Shown here: in pieces, positions 16,653-24,830 of the stretch
Position numbering within the stretch: the stretch's first letter is position 1
How the letters are laid out: each line of letters starts with the position of its first letter
From: CAYQXJ01 sp964421565
Lineage (GTDB): Bacteria; Planctomycetota; Brocadiia; SM23-32
Assembly (NCBI GenBank): GCA_964421565.1
Contig: CAYQXJ010000002.1
Span: 186,001-250,000, forward strand
Direction of reading: 5' to 3'
Length of the DNA: 64,000 nt
Notes under the pieces: model-generated
Database searches by the model: none
Seen by the model: the letters and a program-made list of their open reading frames with translations, nothing else
What the model was told of the DNA's origin: nothing
Translations under genes and position numbers: made by a program

Positions 16653-17603
16653 ATGAACGCAGAACGCGACCCTGGCGGACAGCCTGTCTGTTGGGCTCTG
16701 ATCGGCCCGACCGCGAGTGGCAAGAGCGCCGTTGCCATGGCACTGGCGCAGGGGCAGCCGGTCGAGATCCTCTCGGTCGACAGCATGCAGGTCTACCGCG
16801 GCATGGACATCGGCACGGCGAAGCCCTCTGCCGAGGAGCGTCGTCGCGTGCGGCACCACATGATCGACGTGCTGGACCCTTCCGAGAGCTGTAACGTGGG
16901 GCGCTTCTGCGCGATGGCGGAGCAGGCGATCGCTGAGATCCACGCCCGCGGCAACAGGCCGTTACTGGTCGGGGGGACGGCCCTCTACTTCAAGGGGCTG
17001 CTGTGGGGTCTGGCCGATGCGCCGAGCCGTGACCCCGAGCTGCGCCGACGGCTGAGGGCCGAGCTGCGGGAAGTAGGCAAGGAGCGAATGCACGCGCGTC
17101 TGGAGCGGCTCGATCCGGAGGCGGCGGCACGGATTCATCCCAATGATGTACAACGGCTTGTGCGCGCGCTGGAGGTCTGTGAGCTTACCGGCGAAGCCTT
17201 CTCGGCCGGGCAGGGGCAGTTCGACTCGGCGCCGATCCGCCCCCACCGGATGGTGGGGCTGCGCATGGAGCGATCGGCCCTCTACCGCCGGATAGACCGG
17301 CGCGTGGACAGTATGATGGAGGCCGGCCTGCTGGAGGAGTTGAAGGCCCTGCGCGGGCAACTCGGCCCTCAGAGCCGCCAAGCGCTGGGATACAAAGAGC
17401 TTATGCAGCATCTGGACGGCGAGGTCTCGCTCGCTGAGGCGGTGGACAGGATCAAGCGCAACACGCGGCGGTTTGCCAAGCACCAGTTGACGTGGTTCCG
17501 TCACTTCCCTCAGGTGGACTGGGTGCAGAGGGCGGGCGGGCAGGACGTGGTGGAGACGGCGCGCCGGTGCGAAGAGCGGCTGATGCGGCTTGACACCTTG
17601 TAG
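16653..17603 (+). CDS. miaA: tRNA dimethylallyltransferase MiaA
   Basis: MiaA adds a dimethylallyl group to N6 of A37 in tRNAs that read UNN codons. It has 316 residues. The P-loop is GPTASGKSAV. SVDSMQVYRGMDIGTAKP, VGGTALYFKGLLWG and the HPNDVQRLVRALEV segment are all present, as is the C-terminal ALGYKELMQHLDG and KRNTRRFAKHQLTWFR. The ATG at 16653 follows GCGAGGAT. The length matches bacterial MiaA. The 3' end contains the -35 of the pilus-operon promoter. Confidence 0.97.
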   Translation: MNAERDPGGQPVCWALIGPTASGKSAVAMALAQGQPVEILSVDSMQVYRGMDIGTAKPSAEERRRVRHHMIDVLDPSESCNVGRFCAMAEQAIAEIHARGNRPLLVGGTALYFKGLLWGLADAPSRDPELRRRLRAELREVGKERMHARLERLDPEAAARIHPNDVQRLVRALEVCELTGEAFSAGQGQFDSAPIRPHRMVGLRMERSALYRRIDRRVDSMMEAGLLEELKALRGQLGPQSRQALGYKELMQHLDGEVSLAEAVDRIKRNTRRFAKHQLTWFRHFPQVDWVQRAGGQDVVETARRCEERLMRLDTL

Positions 17604-17618
17604 GGCAGTCGCTATCAT
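17590..17618 (+). promoter_or_regulatory. Promoter of the pilus operon
   Basis: TTGACA (17590-17595), a 17-base spacer and TATCAT (17613-17618). The -35 lies in the last codons of miaA. Transcription would start around 17625, leaving a short leader before pilM. Confidence 0.7.
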
Positions 17619-17653
17619 AGCGCCGGCGCAGGGATTAAGGAGGCATTCAATCC

Positions 17654-19393
17654 ATGGCGAAGACAGTCTGGGGACTGGATTTCGGCAACTGGAGCCTGAA
17701 GGTCGTGAGGGCGGCCTGTGACCGCAAGAGTGAAACCATCACGGTGGACCTCTACGATGAGTTCGTATACGGCGAACTGCCCTGCGGCTACGAAGCCGGC
17801 CCGGTGGAGAAGCATCGCGAGAGCGTCATCGCCTTCCAGAACAAGTACAGCATCGAAAGCGGCGAGGACCTGTGCGTCTCGGTAACCGGCAACGAGGTCT
17901 TCAGCCGGTTCATCAACCTGCCTCCGGTGCCTGAGAACCTGGACCAGATCATCCGCTACGAGGCCCGCCAGCAGATCCCCTTCGACGTGAACGACGTCGT
18001 CTGGGACTACCAGCCCGTCAAGGAGGAGCACGAGCTGGGGGAGGAGATTGAGGTCGGCCTGTTCGCCCTGAAGAAGGAGACGGTCAGCGAACTGGTGGAC
18101 CTGCTGGAGCCCTGGCGCGCGAACCTGCGCGTGGTGCAGAACGCGCCCCTCGCCGTCTATAACTTCCTGCATTACGAGGGCATGGCGGACTCCCCCCTCG
18201 TCGTGCTGGACATCGGCGCGGCCGCCACGGACGTGGTAGTGCTGAACCCCCCGCGTTTCTGGATGCGCAGCCTGCTGGTGGCCGGCAACGATCTGACCAG
18301 CGCCCTGGTGGAGCGGCTCGGCGTCAGTGTCGAGGAGGCCGAGAAGATCAAGCAGCGCGTCGGCCGCAGCGCACACCGGGAGCAGATTCTGCGCACCCTC
18401 CAGCCGGTCTTCGACGACATTACCAACGAGGTGCAGCGCTCCCTCGGCTACTACAAGAGCCTGGCGCGCGACGTGCGCTTTGAGCGCATCATGGTGCTGG
18501 GCAACGCCGTGCGACTGAAGGGCATGGAGCAGGCTCTCGGCGCGGGACTGCAGTACGAAGTGGTCACCATGCCTGCGCCCAAGAGGCTCCAGGTGGCCCC
18601 CAGCGTGGAGCGCGAGCGTTTCGAAGCGGCGCTGCCAGGCGCGTGCGCCGCCCTCGGGCTGATCGTGCAGGGCGCGCAGTTGGGCAGGATCGAGATCAAC
18701 ATGGTGCCGGAGGAGATCGCCTTCGCCGGTGCCATGGCGAAAAAGCGCGGCTGGCTTCTGAGCGCCGCCGCCGGACTGCTGGTCGCCGTGCTGCTGCTTG
18801 TCGGCGGGGAAAGGCTCTACGCGGGCGACATCCAGCGAGTCGAACAAAACGCACCCTGGGGCGTGGTGGATCAGGTAAAGCGGTTGGAAGAGGATTTCAC
18901 GGCCGAGATGCAGAAAACCCGAGAACTAAGGACGCAGATCCAGCAGCTCATCGCGGGCGGCGTGGACTCGGGCATCTACCTGGACCTGTTGGCCGTTCTG
19001 AGCCAGACGCTGCCGAGCGATGTCTATCTGACTTCGCTGAGTATCAATTGGGGGCCGGAGCCCACCCCCGGCGGGCGCAGCCCGGTCGGCGGCGGCGATA
19101 AGCTCATTGTACGGTTCGGGGCCGAGTCGCACCGCATACGGGGCGGCAAGGAATACATAGAGGGCGTGCTGGAAAGCTTGCGAGAGGCCACGTATCCCGG
19201 CACCGACAGGCAGGTCTTCTCGAAGGTCCAGATGATCGGCGAACGGCGGGACATCTGGCGCAATGCGGCAACGGGCGCGGAGACCCAGCCGCCGGTAGGC
19301 GGCGCCCTGCAGGGCACCGGCGAGGTGCTGCGGTTCAACGCCTTCGAGGCGTACGCCGTTGTGAACACAAGCGGGCAGTCCACACAGCCGTAG
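17654..19393 (+). CDS. pilM: PilM-PilN fusion, pilus assembly platform protein (Amuc_1101-like)
   Basis: This 579-residue protein is the cytoplasmic actin-like PilM joined to a PilN-like membrane part. Residues 1 to about 355 form the PilM fold: WGLDFGNWSLKVVRA at the start, YEARQQIPFDVNDVVWDYQ, VLDIGAAATDVVVL as the second phosphate loop, and the NEVQRSLGYYKS helix. A membrane segment follows (about 362-384), then a coiled stretch and the periplasmic PilN-like LDLLAVLSQTLPSDVYLTSLSIN. In most Proteobacteria these are two genes, so the fusion fixes one PilM per PilN. AAGGAGG precedes the ATG. It is the first gene of a six-gene operon and resembles the PilM-like gene of the Akkermansia Amuc_1098-1102 locus. 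Confidence 0.88.
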   Translation: MAKTVWGLDFGNWSLKVVRAACDRKSETITVDLYDEFVYGELPCGYEAGPVEKHRESVIAFQNKYSIESGEDLCVSVTGNEVFSRFINLPPVPENLDQIIRYEARQQIPFDVNDVVWDYQPVKEEHELGEEIEVGLFALKKETVSELVDLLEPWRANLRVVQNAPLAVYNFLHYEGMADSPLVVLDIGAAATDVVVLNPPRFWMRSLLVAGNDLTSALVERLGVSVEEAEKIKQRVGRSAHREQILRTLQPVFDDITNEVQRSLGYYKSLARDVRFERIMVLGNAVRLKGMEQALGAGLQYEVVTMPAPKRLQVAPSVERERFEAALPGACAALGLIVQGAQLGRIEINMVPEEIAFAGAMAKKRGWLLSAAAGLLVAVLLLVGGERLYAGDIQRVEQNAPWGVVDQVKRLEEDFTAEMQKTRELRTQIQQLIAGGVDSGIYLDLLAVLSQTLPSDVYLTSLSINWGPEPTPGGRSPVGGGDKLIVRFGAESHRIRGGKEYIEGVLESLREATYPGTDRQVFSKVQMIGERRDIWRNAATGAETQPPVGGALQGTGEVLRFNAFEAYAVVNTSGQSTQP

Positions 19394-19463
19394 GCGCAGA
19401 TCGCCGCGGCCGCCCCTTCGGCTGAGCGCGCGGGGGCTGGGCCGAGGCCGGAGGTCGAAAACT

Positions 19464-20603
19464 ATGGGACGAATAATCGACGCGGTGAAGTTGAACAAGT
19501 TCTGGGTGGCCGTAGCACTGCTTGTTGTGGTCTCGGGGGTGACCTTCGCTGCGGTCTTCATCCCTCTGCGTAAGAAGAATGCGCAGGAAGCCGCCGAGCT
19601 GGAACAGCAGGTGGGAGCCCTGTCAGAATACGAAACCAAGCAGTTGAGAAACCAGCAGGCTATCGAGCGGGCGAAAGAGATACAGCAGTTCTACCACCAG
19701 CAGCTTCAGAGGGTTCGCGCCCACCTGGAAAACCAGGATGCGGCCATTGAGCAGTACTTCGAAGAACCGGGACGGGAGGGGGCGGGCCCCCTGGACGGCA
19801 GCGTGTGGAAGATGGTCTATGCCGATAGGATGGACGCGCTGCAGCAGGAACTGGAGGAAGGCTTCCTGGTGGTGGGTTCGAACCCGATAGTGCGTCGGGA
19901 ATACGTGACCGCCATTCCGAACCGGGAGGAAATGCGCCAGCAGGAGAAGCTCTACTGGGTGCAGAAGTATGCCGTGGATGCCATCTCGTCCGTCAACGAG
20001 GCCGCTGACCAGCAGGCCGTGCCCGTCTTTCAGGGCTTCGCCTTCCTTGAACAGCCCGAACACCTGCTGAACCCCAGCCATTCGCGCGAGTTTCAGCCGC
20101 TGGCCTTCGAGCTGTCCGTCTCGTTGCAGTTCAAGTACCTGCCGCGGGTGCTGAGCAACCTGCTGGCAAGCCCGGCCAACTTCCAGATAACGGGCGTGCA
20201 CATCAACCGCCCCCAGGTCTTGGACCGCCAGGCCGACCGGCGCGGCAGCTCACTGGTGGGTGGTCGCACCGCGAGGGCGGCGCGCACGCCGACAACCCGG
20301 CAGCCGAGCAGGCCGTCCACGGGCCCCGGCATGGGCGGTGATATGGATGATCTGCCACCGGCAGCCCAGGATATGATGAAGATGCTCGAACAGATGGGGA
20401 TCGGCCCCGGGACGGGCGCCGGACCCGGCGCAGGTATGCCCACGCCGACTCAGCCGACTCAGCGCCCCGGCCGACCCAGCCCTACTCGCAGGCCGGCACA
20501 GATAGAGGACGAGGTAAGGGCCAGGCTGCCCAAGAACCTCGTGGACGTCGTCATCAGGGGCTATGTTGCAGATTACGTCGGTGCGGACAAAGAGGCGGGC
20601 TAA
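19464..20603 (+). CDS. PilO-like pilus protein (Amuc_1100-like)
   Basis: A 379-residue inner-membrane protein with a short N-tail, one membrane segment at about 12-33, a long periplasmic coiled coil (about 35-90), and an alpha/beta domain (about 190-265) holding FAFLEQPEHLLNP and FELSVSLQFKYLPRVLSNLLAS. The last stretch aligns with the ferredoxin-like repeats of PilO and Amuc_1100. Residues 267-345 are a low-complexity linker rich in Thr, Arg, Pro, Gly and Met (for example PTTRQPSRPSTGPGMG), after which RLPKNLVDVVIRGYV completes the fold. GGAGG precedes the ATG. It follows pilM by 70 bp. A role in the inner-membrane alignment complex is inferred from fold and order. Confidence 0.75.
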   Translation: MGRIIDAVKLNKFWVAVALLVVVSGVTFAAVFIPLRKKNAQEAAELEQQVGALSEYETKQLRNQQAIERAKEIQQFYHQQLQRVRAHLENQDAAIEQYFEEPGREGAGPLDGSVWKMVYADRMDALQQELEEGFLVVGSNPIVRREYVTAIPNREEMRQQEKLYWVQKYAVDAISSVNEAADQQAVPVFQGFAFLEQPEHLLNPSHSREFQPLAFELSVSLQFKYLPRVLSNLLASPANFQITGVHINRPQVLDRQADRRGSSLVGGRTARAARTPTTRQPSRPSTGPGMGGDMDDLPPAAQDMMKMLEQMGIGPGTGAGPGAGMPTPTQPTQRPGRPSPTRRPAQIEDEVRARLPKNLVDVVIRGYVADYVGADKEAG

Positions 20604-20658
20604 GGCGAAGTAGAACCTACATGCTACGAAGCAACTGACCCAGGCAGGAGAATCAGGG

Positions 20659-22104
20659 ATGCCTTTTGCGAAACGAGGCTTTCTGTTCAACTACTTCGAC
20701 AAGGCCGTCTGCGTGCTCGTGGGCCTGGTGCTGCTGGCGGGCGTCTATTACACCGTACGCAGGGCCGGCGGCCTGCCGCAGCGGCTCTCGCTGCAAAGCA
20801 TCCAGCAGAAGGTGGACCGGATAAGGGGCCGCCTCGGCAGCGCCGAGGTGCCGGGTGCTCCCACAGCCGTCTCCATACCGGGAGAGGGCGAGGACGTCGA
20901 ACCCGAACCCGTGCGCTCACATGTGTTCATATGGCCTCTGCCGGTTGAGTACCCCAAGATTAAGATCGGCACCGCGAAGGACTACGTGCTGGAGTTCGAA
21001 GCCCCGATCGGCGAAGGCACCGTGACCGTGCAGGGCAACGAAGCATTGCTGGACGTAGTGGCCCACCCCGTAGAGGGCGACTACTCCAAAGTGCAGATCC
21101 GCACCCGGGCGTGGGAAGGCGAAGCGGCAGTTGTCGGCAAATCGGGCGAGGTGGCCCATATCTATAGGGTCGAGGTGGACAGCCAACTGGACAAGATCGC
21201 CTACCCGCCGCTCAGCGTCGAAGCGACACCACAGGGCGCCGGCAGCATACGGGTCGCTTTCGAGTCGGATCCCAGAATTGACACCGAACAGGTCGAAGTT
21301 GCGTCGTACGAAATCTGGCGCCGTGACTGGAGCGACCCCACGACGGGCTATGCCTTTGTCGGAGACGTCGGCCTGGGGCAGACGGGCACGCGCCCGACTA
21401 CCCGCCAGCCGAGGACGGAGCCGGCCCCTGGCGATCTCACTCCCGAAGGAATGCCCGAGGGAATCCCCGAGGACGCGCTGCGGATAATGCGTGAGATGGG
21501 GATGGGAGGGCCGGGAATGCCCGGCACCCGCGGCACCACGACCCGGCGGCAGCGCACCACCCGCCCGACCACGACCAGGCAACCCGAAACCCAAGCGGGG
21601 CGGCTCTGGTGGGAGGATATCCAGGCACAGCCCGGCAACCGTTACAGCTATAAGGCCCGCACCGTCGCCACTAACGCCTTCCCCAGTCGGGGCGAGTTCA
21701 CGGCCCCGACCGAACCCGTGCTCGCCGTGGGGAGCGTTGACTTCCGCTTCACCCTCGCTGCCAGAGGGCGCGTGCGGTTCGAAGTGGTCAATTACTCCCC
21801 CCAGACCCGTCAGGTGAACAAGAAGACCTACTGGGTTGAGGTAGGGGAAGAGATCGGCGGCGTGGAGACCGACGCCAGAACGGGCGAGTCGATCAACTAT
21901 CTGACCGGCGCCACTCTGGTGGGATACCAGCAGGGCGTGCCCCGGCCGGGCACGAGAATGCTCTCCGACAGGATCATCTACTCCGACGCCGAGGGCAACC
22001 TGCGTGTGCTGTGGCGGGGCGAGACGCGCGCCGAGCCGCTCTGGGAGCGAGCCGTCTCCGCCGCCGAAGACAACGCTTCCCTGTTGATCGCGAGCTACCG
22101 TTGA
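20659..22104 (+). CDS. Pilus-associated inner-membrane protein (PilP / Amuc_1099 position)
   Basis: A 481-residue protein with one N-terminal membrane segment (about 14-30) and a periplasmic part of beta-rich, Ig-like stretches (about 90-235 and 325-480). Between them is a low-complexity segment (about 243-313) full of TRQP and RTT units, of the same character as the insert in the preceding gene. I find no enzymatic motif. By position between the PilO-like gene and the secretin-side genes it matches PilP or Amuc_1099, which bridge the inner-membrane complex to the secretin. The ATG follows CAGGAG. Function is inferred from context. Confidence 0.6.
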   Translation: MPFAKRGFLFNYFDKAVCVLVGLVLLAGVYYTVRRAGGLPQRLSLQSIQQKVDRIRGRLGSAEVPGAPTAVSIPGEGEDVEPEPVRSHVFIWPLPVEYPKIKIGTAKDYVLEFEAPIGEGTVTVQGNEALLDVVAHPVEGDYSKVQIRTRAWEGEAAVVGKSGEVAHIYRVEVDSQLDKIAYPPLSVEATPQGAGSIRVAFESDPRIDTEQVEVASYEIWRRDWSDPTTGYAFVGDVGLGQTGTRPTTRQPRTEPAPGDLTPEGMPEGIPEDALRIMREMGMGGPGMPGTRGTTTRRQRTTRPTTTRQPETQAGRLWWEDIQAQPGNRYSYKARTVATNAFPSRGEFTAPTEPVLAVGSVDFRFTLAARGRVRFEVVNYSPQTRQVNKKTYWVEVGEEIGGVETDARTGESINYLTGATLVGYQQGVPRPGTRMLSDRIIYSDAEGNLRVLWRGETRAEPLWERAVSAAEDNASLLIASYR

Positions 22105-22120
22105 CGGCCTCGGGCCATCG

Positions 22121-22138
22121 GCGCCCGGAAACGGGCGC
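22121..22138 (+). terminator. GAAA-capped hairpin inside the pilus operon
   Basis: GCGCCCG-GAAA-CGGGCGC is a perfect 7-bp stem with a GNRA-type tetraloop, 17 bp after the stop of the 481-residue gene. No T tract follows, so it is a weak terminator, a processing site or an mRNA stability element. Confidence 0.4.
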
Positions 22139-22152
22139 GCGGCGTCTTCCGC

Positions 22153-22181
22153 TTGACACTGCTGCCGCTTCGGCAATAAGC
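22153..22181 (+). promoter_or_regulatory. Possible internal promoter
   Basis: TTGACA (22153-22158) with 17 bases before a poor -10 (ATAAGC). It lies just after the hairpin at 22121 and may add transcription to the lipoprotein and secretin genes. Confidence 0.3.
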
Positions 22182-22261
22182 TCTGGGCTGCCGGCGACCT
22201 GGCCAAAGAACCGCTGCCGGCTGTTGCGCGGCCACTAAAGTCAACTGTTTGAGGGACTGTC

Positions 22262-24631
22262 ATGGAGCAAATCAAGAACCTTACTCTGTTGCTGCTGATG
22301 GCCTTGCTCGTGGGTGTTGGCTTCTCGGTGGGCTGCGCGGCCGGGCCGGAGGCCCCCCCGGCGCCCGTGATGGATGCGGCGGACGCCATGCGCCAGGCGG
22401 AACTCGCCTTCCAGGAAGAGGACTACGCGCGAGCGCGCGCCCTCTACCAGGCCCTCGAGGAGAACGCCGACGAACTGAGCAATGAACAGCTCGAGCTGGT
22501 GACCACCCAACTGGCACGTCTCGACAGCATCGATCACGAGGCCCGCATCGCCCCCGAGGGCGCCGAGATGGCGCAAGCGGAAATGGCGGAGCACCCAGCA
22601 CCTGAAGCACCCGCGGAAGAGGCGGCTCCGGCTGCGGAGGAAGAAGCCGCCGAGGCGCCCGCTGAACCCGCGGAACCCGAGGTCGACGTGGCGGAGCAGG
22701 CCGAACGCATGGTCGCCGAAGCCGAACGGCTCATCGAAGCACAGACGCAGGCCCGCGCGCTGGCCGAAAGGGCGGCTCTCGCCCTGGAGCAACAGGACTT
22801 CGAGCGCGCCCAGGCACTCTATACTCAGACACTCGAGCGACTGAATGAGCCCGACCTGGCCGCAGTGCCGAGCATGGTCGCGCTGGCCGCCCACGTGCAG
22901 GAGCAATTGGGCCTTCTGGAGCAACGATTCGCCGAGCAGGAACGCTTGGCTCGTGTTCAGAGCGAACTGCAGCAGATGGTTGCGGAGGCGGCCCGGCTCG
23001 CCGAGTCCGACTTGCTGGCCGCCGAAGTGCAGGCCCTGCGCGCGCAGCAGTACGCACAGCGGCAGGGAGTGCCCCCCACGCCCGAGCAGCAGCAGACTCT
23101 GCGCGGCGTGATGCGGGCCGTCGAGGCCGAATATGGCGCCATCCGCGAGGCGCGCCAGGACCTCTACGTCTGGGCCAGGGCCTTCGTCGACCAGTACCAG
23201 TCGGCCGGCGAATACGGCAAGGCCGCCCAGCTCTACGCCCTGCTGGAGAGCGCCCCCCCCGACATGGTGCAGGACTCCGTGAAACAGTGGGCCAGCGATA
23301 AATACCTGACGCTGAAGCAGGCCGCCGAAGAACAGGTGCGGCAGGCCCGACAGCTCGCCGAGGTGTTCGCCGACGCCCGCCAGGCCGTTGCCAAGAACCT
23401 GCAGCACGGGCTGGCCACGAGGCAGGAGATCATACGCGCGGCCAATGAGGCCGACCTGAGCACCGACCAGGCTGCGGCCATCTTCCTGGAAGCCGACCTG
23501 GACTTCTTGACAACGGCCGTGCCGGAAGCACTGGCCGCGGCCGAAGAGCAAGTCACCGCCATGATAGGCGAGATGTTGCCGAGGGCAGTTGACAGGGCGC
23601 GCGCGGCCGTGACGACGCCGCCACCGCTCGACCTGGAGCGGGAAAGCGAGCAACTGTTTGAGCTGGCGAAGCGCCTGCATGAGCTGGCCGCCGAGGGTGA
23701 CCTGCAGGAAGCTGCAGAGGTCCGTCGGCAGATTGATGATCTGAAGGTGCAGATGGCCGCCAGGCAGGCGAGCCGTGCGCTGGCAGCCGGCGAGTACGCG
23801 GAAGCGCGGGAGTTGCTGGCGCAGGCGCCGGCGGATGCGGCTTCTGCGCGAGCACGGGAGACGATTCTGGAGCCGGCTCGGGCGAGGCTGGAGACGGTGG
23901 CGGCTGCCGAAGCCGCGCTGGACGCCGCTCAACTTGCCCTGGCGTCGCACCAGATGCAGCAGGCCGCAGAGCATCTGAATCAGGTGGACGATGTCGGCTC
24001 GCTGCCCGCTGCCGTGCAGGCGCGGGTGAAGGCGCTCTCCGGTGTGCTGGAGTCCGTGCGCGAGGCCCGCGCCGCCGTGGAGGCGCTGCGCGCGGAGAAC
24101 CAGCGAGCCATCGAGCAGGCGCACCGGCAACTGGAGCAAGTGCGACGGCGCATGGCGTCGTGGGATGCCTACCACGCCGCGCTGCAGGAGACACTTCAAA
24201 CCGAACCGGAGCAGGCGCTGGAGGCGCTGGGGAACGCAATGTCCCACGGCGAGGGCCTGATGCCGTTTGAGAAGGAGAACCTCAACGCCCTTGCCTCCGT
24301 CCTCAGCGAGGCGGACGAGAAGGCGCTTGCCATGGCGCAGGACATGCTGCGCGAGGCGGCAGATCTGTTCGCCCGCAGGGACTACGTGGGCGCCGCCCGG
24401 GTTCTGGCAGAAGTTGAGAAGACCGGAGCGTACAAGACGAGCGCCGAGGTGCGCGAGCGCGCGCAATCACTGGCGCAGCAGATAGAGCAGAAAGAACATG
24501 AGGCCCGTCGGCTCTATGCGCAGGCCGTCGATGCGTACGAAGCCGGTAACCCTGAGCGCGTGCGCGAACTGATGCTGGAGCTGAAAGCCGGCTACAAGCA
24601 GACTCAGGCCTACATGAGCGCCAGCAAATAG
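22262..24631 (+). CDS. Large helical-repeat lipoprotein of the pilus operon
   Basis: A 789-residue protein with a signal peptide ending in the lipobox-like VGC (Cys25), so it is probably lipid-anchored in the outer membrane. After an N-terminal TPR-like pair (about 40-85) and an Ala/Glu/Pro-rich linker (about 105-145), the rest is almost entirely amphipathic helix with repeated pairs of the type AALALEQQDFERAQALYTQT, ASRALAAGEYAEARELLAQA and AADLFARRDYVGAARVLAEV. These are TPR-like. There is no catalytic motif. Its place between the platform genes and the secretin suggests a pilotin-like or secretin-anchoring scaffold, as other TPR lipoproteins are, but this is inference. I do not recognise a named family. 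Confidence 0.65.
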   Translation: MEQIKNLTLLLLMALLVGVGFSVGCAAGPEAPPAPVMDAADAMRQAELAFQEEDYARARALYQALEENADELSNEQLELVTTQLARLDSIDHEARIAPEGAEMAQAEMAEHPAPEAPAEEAAPAAEEEAAEAPAEPAEPEVDVAEQAERMVAEAERLIEAQTQARALAERAALALEQQDFERAQALYTQTLERLNEPDLAAVPSMVALAAHVQEQLGLLEQRFAEQERLARVQSELQQMVAEAARLAESDLLAAEVQALRAQQYAQRQGVPPTPEQQQTLRGVMRAVEAEYGAIREARQDLYVWARAFVDQYQSAGEYGKAAQLYALLESAPPDMVQDSVKQWASDKYLTLKQAAEEQVRQARQLAEVFADARQAVAKNLQHGLATRQEIIRAANEADLSTDQAAAIFLEADLDFLTTAVPEALAAAEEQVTAMIGEMLPRAVDRARAAVTTPPPLDLERESEQLFELAKRLHELAAEGDLQEAAEVRRQIDDLKVQMAARQASRALAAGEYAEARELLAQAPADAASARARETILEPARARLETVAAAEAALDAAQLALASHQMQQAAEHLNQVDDVGSLPAAVQARVKALSGVLESVREARAAVEALRAENQRAIEQAHRQLEQVRRRMASWDAYHAALQETLQTEPEQALEALGNAMSHGEGLMPFEKENLNALASVLSEADEKALAMAQDMLREAADLFARRDYVGAARVLAEVEKTGAYKTSAEVRERAQSLAQQIEQKEHEARRLYAQAVDAYEAGNPERVRELMLELKAGYKQTQAYMSASK

Positions 24632-24693
24632 CCGGGCGCGCCGGACGCGATGGGCCGGATGAGTTAGCGCATCGCCGAGACAGTGGGTTTTGC

Positions 24694-24722
24694 TTGACAA
24701 CCGGTCGCCTTTGGTACGTAAT
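24694..24722 (+). promoter_or_regulatory. Internal promoter upstream of the secretin gene
   Basis: TTGACA at 24694-24699, with TACGTAAT at 24715-24722 giving a -10 at 15-17 base spacing. The flanking TGCTTGACA is the same as at the prepilin promoters. The spacing is imperfect. Confidence 0.45.
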
Positions 24723-24830
24723 ACTGACCATCCGAGCCAGAGCAGCGGCAGATACAGGGAGGATAACCACTCGATGGAGCAGGCAAAGAGCCGCGCCACC
24801 ACGTCCGCACATGATATCCGGAGGCCGAAG

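Noticed and set aside
19870..19890. GGGTTCGAACCC resembling a tRNA T-arm
   Set aside because: It lies inside the PilO-like coding sequence (VVGSNPIV), and no acceptor, D or anticodon arm is present around it.
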